Source: Lepisosteus oculatus
Taxonomy: Eukaryota > Chordata > Actinopteri > Semionotiformes > Lepisosteidae
Assembly (NCBI RefSeq): GCF_040954835.1
Contig: NC_090698.1
Span: forward strand, 40,663,501-40,727,500
Reading direction: 5' to 3'
Length of the DNA stretch: 64,000 bases
Both the position numbers and the translations under genes were made by a program. Positions 39,301 to 49,916 of the stretch are shown one piece after another (within the stretch, counting starts at the first letter, position 1; each line of letters opens with the position of its first letter). Under the pieces are notes generated by a model that worked only from the letters and a program-made list of their open reading frames with translations, searched no databases and had not been told where the DNA came from.

Positions 39301-42300
39301 TGCTCAGTACTAGAGTTCTGTGCAAATCATTATCCCTGGCATTCACATGGAGTATGTTAAGTTTTGATTTATCATAGAAAATTACATCTTTCATCCACTT
39401 GTTGCCCAACATTAATAAGTTATTAAATGTTGGCAAGGATTTAGTCACATGTGACTGTTCTGTCATTTAAGATCACTTTATTGGCCATATACAATTTCTT
39501 GCATTAGGAATTTGTCTTTTTTCACATACCCCAACTTGCTGTCCGTGAGACACAGAGACAGGGAGAGAAGCTTGGTTTAAGAGCGCAGGTTCAGCCATTT
39601 ATACAGTGCCCAACGGCTCAGGGGCCCAACGGAGTAGGATTCCTCTGCCAGCTGCGGGATACGAACTGGCAACCTTCCAGCCACAGAGCCACAGCACCGC
39701 CCCATTTATTGGCCAATAACCGCATTTGCTGCAGCTCTGTCCCATCACAGTGACATTCTAGCACTTAACGTCCCATGGCATGTTTCCTAACCCCAAAATT
39801 TATCAGCCAGGTTCATCCTGCAGATGAATAGATGATTGGTATGACTCTTTGACATCATGTTTTTAAAGGGCAGGGATGTGAGCAAAGAATGGGCTTTGGG
39901 TCATCGCCATTCCCAAATGACATTCAGCACAATTCATGCTCTGTCGCATTCATCACCTGTCACTGAGAAATTATGTTATTTTCCATACCTGATAGTTTTC
40001 CCCTTAAAGGATGTCACTGCATTTTCATTGCCTCTCGTGATATGTATACTCTTTATAGTTTAGAGTCCAGTTCACTCTGGTCTAAAGATCATAATGCACC
40101 TGGTCCCCTCTAGGACTGCAGACTACACTCACCTTACTGGGGACATCAAGATGGCCAAAGCCTGCATGAAATGGTAAACTCCTGAGGGGTTATCCAGCAC
40201 TCTTATCTGGAAAAACAGAAAATGCATAAGAAATCAACTTGAAAAATGAGTCAATGTAAGGTGTACTTGCCAAATTTAATTGAAAACAAATATATTAATG
40301 CACATACTGTAATAAACCAATGTGACAAAATGAAAACTAAATCTTTCTACATACAAGACACACTTAGTGATGTATTTAAAATACTTTCTGATTGAAATAA
40401 GAATAAAGAAAAATAACCACGTACAGACTGTATTTGGCTAATGACTAAATGACCACAGTTGTGGTATCATAGGCAGTAGAATGCAAAGAATTAAACTACA
40501 GAAAATCTATATGTGGCGTTTTGGAAATTAAGATTTTATCACTAATGGTTCATCCTTCTCACAGAATTAAACCTGTTAATAACACTAAGAAACCCAGATC
40601 TCCTGCCTGTTTTTTTTATTTAAAAAAATAAGCAATAATAATACTGTTATACTGGGTTTTTCCATCCTTCTGATGTGTATAAATCTGATCACAGGTTAAC
40701 ATCTTAAATTCGCTATTTATGAGCCAATTCATCCTTTATTTTAATAATATATTTTGCCTTTATAACTTACTTTGCATCTATCAAGACCAGTAGATTAATA
40801 TTGCTTGGCAATATAAAATGGAGAGAAAACATGCTGCAGATCTGAGCTGAGCCCGATCAGAAGGGAGGCCCTTACCTGCAGAAAAGATACTGCCCACTTG
40901 CCCACCCCAGCAGGGCACATCAGGAGGTGGCAGAGCAGGTACAGGTGGTCACCAGCAGAGCCCACCTTGTGCAGGACAGCCACCTGAATCACAAAAAAAA
41001 CTCCCTTAGCTCTGGGAAGTAACAGATTTTAAAAAAGCCTCTACCCACATACAGTATGAAATACAGTTTTGTTTAAACTTAGACATCTTGATTAGAGATA
41101 GGGGTGATGGTTAGGTTTTAGGCTACTGATCATAACATTAGCGGTGGCACTTATAATTCCTAGTTTAAAGATGGTAAGGTTACACTGTGTTAAGGATAAG
41201 TTAAGAATGTAATTGGTAGAACTAGATGAGCGGTCTTGGGTTAAGTATATGGTTACTTTGGACAAGGGTTATGGTTAGGTTTAAGGCTTTGGACAGATAT
41301 TGGGATAAATTAACATTACTATTGACAGTGCTATGGGTTAATTTTTGGCAATACTATGGATTTGAGTCAGGTAGATGAATAGGCTTACATTAAATGTAAT
41401 CTGGGTTTAGAGTTAGGATAAGGTAGTCTTTGGGGTGCCATCATATTAATGTTAGATTTGATGTTTGGGCTCAGGACAGAACTGTATCAGGTAGATGTGT
41501 CAGGTAGGTGTTTAGATTAAGACAAAGTGGATGGGAAACAGGGCTCGGCCTGTTTAGCAGTCCATCTGCCACAAGAGGCTGCTAAAGGGGATCTACCTGT
41601 TGTAAATACTCACTCTTGGCGTCAAGTGTTAGATTATTGGTGTTGGCTGTATAAATGTGTATTCTCACACGGGTGTAATTACTGGGTTAATTTGATGTAT
41701 AAAGGTTGCAAATGGTTTTAGTGGCTTTTTTAACATTTCTATTTTAAATCTAGAAAAATTCCTGAAATAAAGCCTCCCATACCTACTACTTTGATGTGAC
41801 TGTGAAGCTTTGTGTATTCAAATTTTTGGGAGCACCCTGGGTAAGAGTGATGACCCAATCAGATGAGCAATATATCAGGAGGGACTGTCTGTGCTTCCCC
41901 ACACTGACCTGATGTCAGCCCCAGACGCTTGGGGGGGGTGGTAGTGTGAATGATACAGTAACCCCACTGGCCACTGGCTGAAATATGCCAGAAGGGACCT
42001 ACTGTACATAGGTGTGGCAGCTTTGAAGAATCTGGGCATCACTGGCACTACTGCCCCAATCTAATGAACCCCAGCCATGCATGCCTTCCTACTCAGGGAA
42101 GTACACAGGGTGAGATTTAAATCTAAATAAACAGGTTTAAACCTAGGAGAGATGACCTCATGGTGCTAGTGGAGGCTGAGGTTTTTTAACATTGCCTTGT
42201 TGCCTTAAAAAAAGCTTGGAATAAGCCCTTGTGCACGTACTTGGAGTCGTTATGGAGTTGTGTGCACAGGAGGACTGCCACAGTTAAGGGTTGGGTTTGT

Positions 42301-45300
42301 CCCAGTCTGCCTTGAGTTTCCATTTGGAATAGGTGTGAGATCATAATTAATTTTAGATTCAGGCTTAGGTTTTCATTTTGGGTTATGTACAGTTAATATT
42401 TGAGGTTAATAAATTACAGCACTGTACAAAACAGTTGCAAAGATTTCTAGCAAACTAAAGTTTACTCATCAATTTATAGCTACTTTAATTTCCCCATCTT
42501 ATTTGCTAGGAAAATATGGAACCCTTTTGCTAATAAAATATCACTATTGAATGCATATTTATCATTCTTAATAAAAATAACTTGTAACATGCATTCAATT
42601 GTCAAAATATATATTAATTTGTCTTTTGCAAAAATATAGGGAAATTATGAGAAATTACACAATTACATGTAATATTTCACATATATGCAAAGTGCCTGAA
42701 GTAGGCTCCACGGCCAAAACGTTGTGTTTTCTCTCTTCTTTTTTTCAGCATGGAATAAACCTATTACTTGTTCCTTTGCAGCCTAGGCATGCTGACGCAG
42801 CTACCCACCTGAACTACTACATTTCACATATATGATACATATTCCCATTTATTTGAAATTTATGGTTCTGATGTACGAGCAGAGAATAGGGCTCCACCAA
42901 CATGTGGGATTCTAGCAAAGGTAAAAGCTGTGTTCTACCAGTTTCTGCAGCCAGAGGTGGATGTCTCCTTGAAACTGAGCATCATCAATGACCCGCCGAG
43001 TGAAGCTGAAGAGGACGCTGATGCTCTCCTTCAGAGGCTGCAAAGAGGAGGGCTGAGCCACTAGATCAGGGGAATCTGATGGAAACAAGGATAAAAATTA
43101 CACAAAACCCGCTGGCTACAAAACATAGTGAACTTCAACAACTAACAAGGACAGACAACACAGAGACACTCAAGAGGGTAAGAGTCATGTACACAGTTCT
43201 ATACCTATACCTTAAACCACAGCACCTTTCCTGGAGGGCCAAAAGGATTCTGGTTTTCCTTGACCTGAACCCTTACTTACCTAAATACACTCATTATTGG
43301 CACAATTAAGAAGCTTAACAAACTGAAGCTTTTCCTTGTTCTTAAGAAGCTGGAGATTAAAAGAGAGCTATGATGCCCACTGGACAGTGGCCCTTGAGAA
43401 CTGGAGCTCGGCATCACACCTTAAACTGTCAATACAAATCTGAATATTAAGTATTATTAATATACCCCTAATCTCTGCTTTTCAGGGACTTTATCCCTCA
43501 TTTGCTTTGAAAGCCCCTTAATCTTCATGGTTGAATCTGCTCAAAATTCACAACTAGAGCAAGAATCCTCACAGACAGGTGGTTTAATTCTGAAATCATG
43601 AGAATTAGTATTTTTGCACACAGAGGCCACTCAAATAATTGCATTGCTCTGTAAGATCATGTAGTGCACCTAAAACAATTAAGATTTTCAAAGCAAAGGG
43701 GTTGAATACTTATGCGATTACGGGTATTCTATTTTTCTTTCAGATTACCTATTCACATATTTTTTACGATTTTGCTTCAGGGCTATTTAACTGGGAAACC
43801 CAGATAGGAGAACAACTGATGAGTGCAGGCAGGAAAGGTTTGATTTGTTGTTTTCTAAATAATAGTACATTCTGGGAAAATCATAACCACTAGTATAATC
43901 GGTACAGTCTTGTTTTCACTAAGTAAGTATTCTGTTCTTTTTTACTCTAGTGTTGACATCACCATGTATAACTATATACTGTTTTTTAAGAAAATAAGAC
44001 CATGATCAAAAGGCTACCTGCTGCAGACCCAGTCATTCTGCCCCATTCCGCTCCATTTTACACCATCCTACTTCATTCTGCCCCATCCAGCCTCTTTCTG
44101 CCCCGTTCCACACCATTATGCTTCATTCTACCCCATTCCGCGCCACCTTGGTTCATTCTACCCAAATCCATCCCATTCTGCCCATCGTGCCTCCTTCCGC
44201 ACCATCCTGCCTCATTCTGCACCATCAAGTCCCATTCCGCTCCATTCTATACCATCCTACTTCATTCTTCCCCATCCAGCCTCTTTCTACCCAGTTCTAC
44301 ACCATTCTGCTTTATTCTGTCCCATTCAGCGCCATCTTGCTTCATTCTGCCCCATTCCATCCCATTCTGCCCCATTCATGTGTGGTGTGCGTTCTGGCGC
44401 ACTATGGCTGCTGTTGCATCCTCCAGGTGGGGCAGCACATTGGTGGTGGTGGAGGGGAGTCCCCATTACCTGTAAAGCACTTTGAGTAGAGTGTCCAGAA
44501 AAGCATTATATGAGTGTAAGCAATTATTAATTAGTATAGCAATTATTATTCAGCCTCTTTCTGCCCCATCCTGCTTCATTCTACCTGATTTCACATGATC
44601 CTGCTTTATTCTGCCCCACCCCATCCTATTCAGCCCCATTCAGCCTCTATCTGCCCCATCCTGCCTCATTCCACACCATCCAGCTTGCCCCCTACCTGCA
44701 GTACACTCCTGCACGGCCACGGCCCTGGTGCTTGGGTTGCTGCTCAGCAGGCCGTACAGGTAGGACTCCACCTGCAGCCGTGACAGCACTGTGGTGTAGG
44801 AGTGCAGCGCCACCGTCTGGTGGAGGAGCTCAGCCTTGGCCTCAAACAGCCGGCGCAGCTCCCCCAGGACCGGCTCATTCAAGACCACCTGCTGGAAGCG
44901 GTGAAATCCGCACACCTTGGTCTGGTCCGCACACAAACCCTGCCAGCGAGAGTTAATGTTAGAGTTAATGTTTTGTGTCAGGATTCAAACAGTGACATCA
45001 ACTTGGGATAAAGAGCTGCCTTTGTTTTACATCCTAAGCATCTCTTTACTGATAGGATGCACCAACTGCAGGATCACTAGAAATACGACATATGTCTGAC
45101 AATTGTTAAAATGTATATGGTATTATTCTTAAATGATTAAATGAGAAACTCCTTAATCTTTTTATTCCACAGCAGCCAGTTTTTCATAAATATATACTCA
45201 TTTATTTCTCTGGAAATGTGCTAGAAATTCTTATTTCTCTTTAATCACTTAAAGAAAAAAAAATCTCTCCTGAAATGGGTTTTTAAGAACTACACCCTGA

Positions 45301-48300
45301 AAATGTGGGATAATAAAGTCCCTAATTCTTCGAGATTGGAGGAAACTCTTCTTGTCTCACCTTGAAAGGGATTGCACCTCTCCAACAAAAGTTTCTGCCA
45401 ATAAAATCAAGCCCGAAAAATCCACAACCTCCAATTGTTAGTATTAAATTTTACACGAATGACTTCAGAACGAATGCGTACAATGCATATTTTAGTCCTA
45501 AATGGCCTCTTTTTAATGAGGTACATTTCATCAAACCCTCATCCAGTATAGACGCCAAATAATTTTGAAAGACTTTTGGCTAAAACTTCTACATAACTTC
45601 CAACTAAGAAAGTTCTTTGTTGTCAACTTTGAGAAGACATATCACAAAAGTATGCATCAGCAAATAAGTGTTGATTTATCCTTGGACTGGGCAATTTTTT
45701 TTCTGCCTTTGTAAATACAGTATTTAGCTGCAAAACACCACAGTGAAAACCATCTGGCTCAAGGGCTACTGAATTTTAGCCAATTAGAAATTTAGCAGCA
45801 TATTTAATCATGCCAATGTTTGACATCAGTGTGATTGTGAATTATCCTCACATTATGTGGTCTAAAAACTAAGTTAGAGTAACCCCTACTAGAGATGGTA
45901 GAATGACTCAATCTAAATGTCAATATTATTATTAAAGATCATGCAAAAGAAAGTTATGACAATTTAACTGGTTGTGACATAATCAACAAATAAACATATA
46001 ATGTTAACAACATACTTAAGCTCTTTTAAGACCCAAAACTTTATTCTATTTTTGTAAATGTATATTCTAGCCAAGACCCTCAATTATGTTGCCTACATGA
46101 CCCATTTTGTGGCCACCTTTAGACGACGTTCAAACAAATAACCTAAATGAAGCAATTTCACAGTTCTAAACTGCCTGCAGTTTTACCACTGAATAAGGGA
46201 CTTTCCTCAGATAGCTTCCTTCTGTAAAAACGCCCAGCTGTATAAAGGGGTATTATTTTGGATAAAAGCAATTATTCACACCTTGAAAATGTATTTCTGC
46301 ATGCGAGCATAGCCTGCTGTTAAATTTCAGCTGAAGCACTCAATGTATGTGAAGAAGTTAAGGTTATTGTTATGGCTTTGTAATCTTAATGCTAACCAAG
46401 GACAGGAAGCAAGTCTGTACAAAAAGGGTTGTGGGAGTATGGAACAAGGCCCATCCACGTCCTTGAAGCTGATACACTGGCTTCCTGCAAGAAATGACTG
46501 GCCTAATCCTTGGATCAGTTAGGTAATCAAAAGCCAAATGAGCTAGATGGATGAAGTTCCCCCCTCTCATTTATAAACTGTTTATGAGTTCTTATTACTG
46601 TCAGATAGAAATACATTGTTGCTGGTGCTCCCCCCTTTCTGTAAACAAAAACAATCTTTGGGGCTTGACTGATATCTTCCATCATGTAGAACGACTTCTC
46701 TTTTTGTGGAAAGAGTTGGGAAAAACTGAGTGCCAAGAGAAATAGCTTCAAGCCTATAATATTCCAGAGCTCTATCGATTCATCAGGCCACAGGCTTCTG
46801 ACATTAAGATTTGCACGGCTCAATTCACAGAGTAGTACGTCTTGAATTTAAAAGGAAAGGATGAGGGCGGTCCCTGTAAACTTCTGCAAATAACACCCCT
46901 GAAAATGAATGTTAATTTTCCGGCTCCTGTAAATCAAGATGCAGTTTTAACCTTTGTTGGCATACCTCATTATCACCTCCTGGTGCACAATTGTAGTTTT
47001 AGTCATTAAGTGCTGTTAAGTGCTGTGTGTTGACAAATGTACAACTTATGGACCTAAGCACTAAATGGTAAAGACTTATGAAAAAAAAAAACATTCACAT
47101 TTTGGTTAAATAATGCAATGCAAACTTTTAAAGAGAAAACTCTGTCAGAATTCTTGAAGTAAGCTACCTCTTATAATATGAAACCTAAATAAACAAAGGG
47201 CAAGAAAAATACACTACTACATGATATATGGTACTAGTAATGATCTCTGTAAATATAGTTAAAACCAAAAAATGATAAACGGACATCACACTGAAATCCA
47301 TTACTGTACCCCAGTACACAGTGTGTGTCAGAACTTTTTTGTACTCCATCTGTGTGACAGACAGCCATGCTGCAGTCTAGTACTCACCTGCAGTGTGAGC
47401 TGTTCATCCTTGAAATGCCACAGGCGGTTCTGTGTGCTCTTGTAGTCTGAATTGGCAGCCTGCAGTTCCGTCTGGGCCTGAGTGAGTTGCTTGCGACACC
47501 TCCAGTAGTGCATCAGAAGCTCATGGAGCTCATGGCCCTCCTGTTGAGCCAAGCTCTCAAACTCGGCTGCGTGCAGCTCCACGTTCTCCAGCCAGGAGCC
47601 AGGCTCCCACAGCCTCAACTGCTCCTTGGTGAAGGGCTGTACAGCTGGGCACAGCTGAGGCAACTCGGGGTAAAGCCTCTGCTGGCTCTTCTCAGGCTTT
47701 ACCAAATCCACCGGCATCAGACTAGGAGGGGATTCCTGCTCTCCCAGAGGAAGCACAGCTGGAGCTCTCTGTTCTGTTCTGGCAGCTGATGTAGTGATTA
47801 TGGAGCTCTGCATCAGTGAAACCTCCACGGTGCCAGAACACTGGTCCTCCATGGCCAATAACTCAGGCTCTAATGAAGCAGGACACATGGAGGAAACTAG
47901 TGCACTGCTGGCTTCCTGACCTCTTCCAGCTTGGCAAGGCTGGGCATCTATGTCCAAACATTTGGAATTACGGTCTTTAGTCCATGTTCTGAAGACTTGA
48001 TGCTTTTGAGTGTCATCATTGCAGAAATCTTTATCTCTCTGGTCCTTCTCATCGTGGACAACCTGTCCTTCCTCATCAGCATTTTCCTGGCCTCTGGTGT
48101 CAGCTCTTACAGCACCTTCACAGCTGATCCCTGCCTCCCTTCTCTTAATCTCTTTTTTTCTGGTATCTGGGCTCAATAATGACGGCACTGTGCATGGAAG
48201 ATCATCCTCCCCTTTCACTTGCCCCTCGGCTGCGTTGCTCAGAGGGATGTCGGTGAACTCATGGCTCGGCTGCAGGTCATCTTTGTTCCTATGCTGCAAA

Positions 48301-49896
48301 GCTTTGTTCAGAGGAACAGGAAAGGAATCCTGGCAGTCTGGGGCACCAGTTTTTCCCACAATTTTTAAGACTTCACTTGGCTTTTGCTTTTTTTCCTAGG
48401 AAATGAAGAAAAGGAATAACAGATGTTATTTTTTATTAAATAAATACATGATAATTCTAAGAAAAGATTTAAGTTTCACACAGATGTGCAAAAGGCACAG
48501 ATGATTATAAAATTCAGCGAGAAGACATTTTTGCCTATCAGTTTTTACTTAACATTGCTAATTATTTTATGCCTGGAAAACACACATACCAGTATTTGTG
48601 TATAAGATTTTTTTTTACTGCCTCTTGCTCAATTAGTGTTTTGTTTTACAGCCACCTAATTTGGAATCACATGGTTTTTCATGTGTTGGCTCACAGCTGC
48701 AAGCCCCAGAACAACACACAGAGCGAATGAGGAAGTAGAGACAGACTTCTCCAATCTGCCCATCTTCAAGTTATTCATCTTCTAAGACACATAATAAATA
48801 ACTGCACTACAGAGCTTTTCCTCCAAAAGAATCACAAAGAGAAAGAGAGGTTTATTCTTTACCGACAGCACTGCAAACCTACAGAAGCCACAAGTGTCAC
48901 TGGTTTACCAAGAGCTGCAAAACCCTTGGCCAACTAAACCTAACTGTCTCCTGGGTGGTATTCAGTCAATTGTGCACTGCCACTTGGGAAACTCTCATCA
49001 TGACTCATGACTTGGGGTCAAAGAACCTGCAATGCCTGGATCATAGAGCCACACAGAATCTGACAATCAAAGCAGGAAGAATTAATAAGGTTTTGACTTG
49101 TATATGTTTGGCTTTCGGATCTATATAAAGACACTGAAATAAATTTAGAGTAACTCTTTCATTCATTCTTTTATTTTAAGATTCTACAAAATTAACTAAT
49201 GGAGGGTGAAAGTAAAACAACATTGTTTTTAATCTGAAAACATGTTAACTTTTTTTCTGTTCTTTTGGTGCTCGTGCTTCTAAATATATGAAGATATTAC
49301 AGTCTTAAGTCCATGTGTAGATATGTGAAATTTCAAAAGGCTCAAGTGTGTCAATGGGAAAATCAATGACATCATGAACATGGTTTGTATCATCCAAATC
49401 AACATGCACTGGCAAAGGGGGGCTATGAAATTAAAACATTTATAGAAAGTTTAGGACAGAATGGATATATGTAAACATTCTGTATCACTGCAGGCAAAAA
49501 AAAAATCACAAGAATATCAACAGAAAAGATTACACCTATATATACACAACTCCAGCTTGTTACAATTAATAGCGGCCTGCAGCTCCCTCTAATATTTGCT
49601 GTTCATTCCACTTCTCTTCTGTTTTCTCTGAGCTGTCTAATATATTTTCTGCACTACCACTTAATATGAAATTAATAATAAATTTTAGACAGAATTCTGC
49701 AGTCAAGCAGTTTTATCTTCTATTTTAAATGTGGTTTTGGATTATAAAATCATTTTAAATCTTTTTTTTTCTATCCTCAAATTGAAAGGGTTTCACAAGG
49801 ATGCAAAGCACAATGCTGGTACTTTCGATGCTTTGTTACCTGAGATTTCCCACTCTGCTTCACTTTGGATTTCTTTGGTCTCACAGCTTCAGCCAT
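10145..49896 (-). CDS. epg5: EPG5, ectopic P-granules autophagy protein 5 (complete, 44 coding exons)
   Basis: EPG5 is a large cytosolic tether that is recruited by Rab7 to late endosomes and lysosomes, binds LC3/GABARAP on autophagosomes and promotes SNARE-driven fusion. Human loss causes Vici syndrome (family knowledge). Seen here: 44 exons with GT-AG introns whose lengths (57 to 1008 nt) sum to 7830 nt, or 2609 codons plus TAG, and every junction keeps frame. Human EPG5 is about 2579 aa and also has 44 exons, from memory. The start is [11 protein letters not shown] at 49896, in a good Kozak context (G at -3, G at +4) and matching the human start MAEAV. The C-terminus ends in HYLDIIR before TAG, like human HYLDHIR. 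Recognisable blocks occur in nearly every exon, for example [15 protein letters not shown] text, [16 protein letters not shown] and [11 protein letters not shown]. No frameshift or internal stop was met, so the gene looks intact. Exon coordinates are in the four block entries. Confidence 0.97.
17589..17690 (+). repeat. Non-LTR reverse-transcriptase C-terminal fragment, epg5 intron 33
   Basis: The frame reads [18 protein letters not shown], matching the end motif (TDTL..FKK.LDE) found at four other places in the window. It is short and 5'-truncated. Confidence 0.5.
18774..27362 (-). CDS. epg5: epg5 exons 19-31 (about residues 1155-1868)
   Basis: Exons in order: 27165-27362, 26962-27072, 26700-26822, 26206-26372, 25619-25846, 24693-24816, 23451-23598, 22599-22770, 21880-22042, 21028-21170, 19893-20049, 19380-19574, 18774-18987. 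Conserved stretches include [113 protein letters not shown] and [14 protein letters not shown] short predicted coiled coil ([16 protein letters not shown], about residues 1642-1657) lies in exon 28. Two donors are non-consensus beyond GT: exon 27 ATG|GTCAGC and exon 30 AAG|GTTCCC. Both are required to keep frame and homology. Introns here host several minus-oriented SINE copies. Confidence 0.95.
20297..20690 (+). repeat. Possible tRNA-like SINE of another family, epg5 intron 28
   Basis: The stretch contains a B-box-like CGCAGGTTCAAGCC following an unusually GC-rich head. It ends in an A-rich stretch (AAAAAACAAAAG). It is a single copy here, so family membership is inferred only from the B box and base composition. 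Confidence 0.35.
21352..21671 (-). repeat. tRNA-like SINE (family W), near full-length, epg5 intron 27
   Basis: The copy runs from the inverted tail CATCCATCCATATTCTAATTA through GGAGGAAACCAGAGCACCCA to the reversed head TTAATCACTGTGCCACC. It has the same orientation as epg5. Confidence 0.85.
23138..23274 (-). repeat. tRNA-like SINE (family W), truncated, epg5 intron 25
   Basis: This is the 3' part of the family only: GCACAAGGCAGGGTACACCC, GTCCATTGCAGGGCAGACAG and GAGAGGAAACCCA. Confidence 0.75.
24501..24650 (-). repeat. tRNA-like SINE (family W), 5' part, epg5 intron 24
   Basis: The stretch carries GGAAACCAGAGCACCCAC, CATGCAAACTCCACGCAAAA and a degraded head GGCAGTAGCGCTAACTAGCA in reverse orientation. 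Confidence 0.7.
25095..25376 (-). repeat. tRNA-like SINE (family W), near full-length, epg5 intron 23
   Basis: The copy runs from CATCCATCCATTTTCTAACC through CCCACACAAACACGGGGAGA to the reversed head CTGCTAATCACTGCG. It contains a short (AC)n expansion. Confidence 0.85.
26077..26122 (+). repeat. LINE 3' end with TAGA repeats, epg5 intron 22
   Basis: GATAGATAGATAATACTTAA followed by TTAATCCCATAGGGAAATTG resembles a very common fish retroelement terminus (TAGATAGATACTTTATTAATCCC type). Just beyond it is a 40-bp A/G-rich run next to the exon 22 donor. Confidence 0.5.
27779..36076 (-). CDS. epg5: epg5 exons 9-18 (about residues 620-1154)
   Basis: Exons in order: 35926-36076, 34551-34712, 33381-33538, 32471-32625, 31595-31735, 30914-31078, 30210-30332, 28790-29052, 28229-28369, 27779-27923. 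This is the highly conserved helical middle of the protein. Hallmarks are [104 protein letters not shown] and [18 protein letters not shown]. No enzymatic motif is visible, which fits a scaffold or tether. Exon 9 is entered at the AG at 36078-36077, because only that acceptor keeps frame and gives DNYQP, like human DYLPE. Exon 15 ends in the weaker donor CAG|GTTGGC. Introns are 0.3-1.8 kb and mostly featureless, with an L2 tail and an LTR-like stretch in intron 10. Confidence 0.95.
33340..33367. repeat. (AAAAC)n microsatellite, epg5 intron 11
   Basis: Five to six AAAAC units lie immediately downstream, in transcript sense, of the exon 11 donor at 33380. Confidence 0.9.
34080..34334 (+). mobile_element. 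LTR-like stretch with TATA box and polyadenylation signal, epg5 intron 10
   Basis: On the plus strand (antisense to epg5) it has CAGTATATAAAGGGACTCAC and, about 65 bp later, GGCTTAATAAAGTCTC. That spacing is typical of U3-R in an LTR. I could not find a convincing target duplication or TG...CA ends. It could instead be a remnant of another promoter-bearing repeat. Confidence 0.3.
34335..34468 (+). repeat. L2-type LINE 3' tail, epg5 intron 10
   Basis: CTTCTACTGCACTTCTAACT leads into TTTTGTAAAGCGCTTTGAGA and an AATAATAATTAT tail, like the 3' end of the L2 at 2870-2935. No coding part is present. Confidence 0.65.
36453..36556 (+). repeat. SINE3 3' tail with (TTC)n/(TTA)n, epg5 intron 8
   Basis: The fragment carries GGGGAATCCCCATTACCTG, TAAAGCGCTTTGAGTGGAGT and AAAAGCGCTATATGTGTAAG, then CTTCTTCTTCTTCTT and TTATTATTATTA. 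It matches the 3' end of the SINE3 at 54720-54795. Confidence 0.8.
36676..49896 (-). CDS. epg5: epg5 exons 1-8 (residues 1 to about 620), N-terminal region with two LIR motifs
   Basis: Exons in transcript order: 49840-49896, 47388-48395, 44696-44939, 42939-43075, 40876-40983, 40133-40206, 37615-37729, 36676-36790. Exon 1 encodes a short basic N-terminus. Exon 2 (336 codons) is a low-complexity, poorly conserved tail until its last ~110 residues, which carry the conserved [19 protein letters not shown] block and a probable coiled coil near residues 320-355. Exons 7 and 8 hold WTLV (residues 572-575) and WLLL (589-592), each flanked by acidic residues. These match the tandem LC3-interacting motifs WTLV and WILL of human EPG5. 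Exon 6 uses the donor AAG|GTGAGT, since the alternative 5 nt upstream would break the frame. Intron 1 (48396-49839) shows no feature I recognise. Introns 2, 3, 4 and 6 carry repeats listed separately. Confidence 0.95.
38345..38470 (+). repeat. Dispersed repeat (family E), epg5 intron 6
   Basis: CACCTCTGCAGCTACC ... CTCTGCATGCGGGTGCTAAC ... ATCCTCATTCTACAG is repeated with about 20% difference and in inverted orientation at 60465-60612. The element type is not recognised. Confidence 0.6.
38813..38825 (-). promoter_or_regulatory. CTCF-like site, epg5 intron 6
   Basis: TGCCATCTAGTGG fits the reverse complement of the vertebrate CTCF core (CCASYAGRKGGCA type) at all core positions. Isolated matches arise by chance, so occupancy is inferred only. 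Confidence 0.35.
38938..39060 (+). repeat. Non-LTR reverse-transcriptase C-terminal fragment, epg5 intron 6
   Basis: The frame [20 protein letters not shown] matches the end of the RT frame at 52200-52290 (LPETDTLTFFKKRLDEVL). It is 5'-truncated and has lost the polymerase part. Confidence 0.6.
39470..39703 (-). repeat. tRNA-derived SINE (family X), epg5 intron 6
   Basis: The plus strand shows TCACTTTATTGGCCATATAC, ATTTCTTGCATTAGGAATTT, CCTCTGCCAGCTGCGGGATA and CAACCTTCCAGCCACAGAGC. Reversed, this gives a tRNA-like head with a degraded B box. A second copy is at 61797-62434. Confidence 0.8.
42691..42822 (+). repeat. Dispersed retroelement 3' tail (family F), epg5 intron 4
   Basis: CTGAAGTAGGCTCCACGGCC, AAAACGTTGTGTTTTCTCTC and CAGCATGGAATAAACCTATT are nearly identical to 56065-56156. 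This suggests the 3' end of a non-LTR element. Confidence 0.65.
44030..44378. repeat. Degenerate 10-bp minisatellite (CATTCTGCCC), epg5 intron 3
   Basis: About 35 imperfect units such as CATTCTGCCCCATTCCGCTC. In transcript sense it is a purine-rich GGGCAGAATG repeat. It resumes at 44553-44690 after a SINE3 insertion and ends a few bases from the exon 3 donor at 44695. Confidence 0.85.
44379..44547 (+). mobile_element. 5'-truncated SINE3 inserted in the 10-bp minisatellite
   Basis: The insert carries GTGCGTTCTGGCGCACTATG, TGGTGGTGGTGGAGGGGAGT and TAAAGCACTTTGAGTAGAGT, with an ATTATT tail. It is the last ~140 bp of SINE3. The flanks share ATTCA (44374-44378, 44548-44552), a short apparent target duplication. 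Confidence 0.8.
44553..44690. repeat. Degenerate 10-bp minisatellite, second part
   Basis: Continuation of the CATTCTGCCC-type units after the SINE3 insertion, reaching the exon 3 splice donor. Confidence 0.75.
46428..46545 (+). repeat. Non-LTR reverse-transcriptase C-terminal fragment, epg5 intron 2
   Basis: GTGGGAGTATGGAACAAGGC and [15 protein letters not shown] coding text match the family seen at 52128. It is broken by stops. Confidence 0.5.
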
Positions 49897-49916
49897 GTCT
49901 GCAGTTGTAGGCTCAT
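49881..49916 (-). promoter_or_regulatory. Overlapping upstream ORF at the epg5 start codon
   Basis: An ATG 20 nt upstream of the epg5 initiator opens an 11-codon frame (MSLQTWLKLW-like, out of frame). It ends at a TGA inside codons 5-6 of epg5, so it overlaps the true start. It would lower epg5 translation if the 5' UTR extends through it. I cannot see the transcription start, so its presence in the mRNA is inferred. Confidence 0.35.

Noticed and set aside
41090..41420. Interstitial telomere-like GTTAGG-rich stretch in epg5 intron 4 to 5
   Set aside because: The motif is scattered and irregular (GGTTAGGTTT, GGGTTAAG, GGGTTATGG) with no run of exact TTAGGG units.
44002..44489. 157- and 123-codon frames rich in S, H, P and F
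   Set aside because: They are translations of the 10-bp minisatellite and the SINE3 fragment. The period, not coding, explains them.
47487..48399. Plus-strand frames of 80-130 codons
   Set aside because: They are antisense shadows of the large epg5 exon 2.
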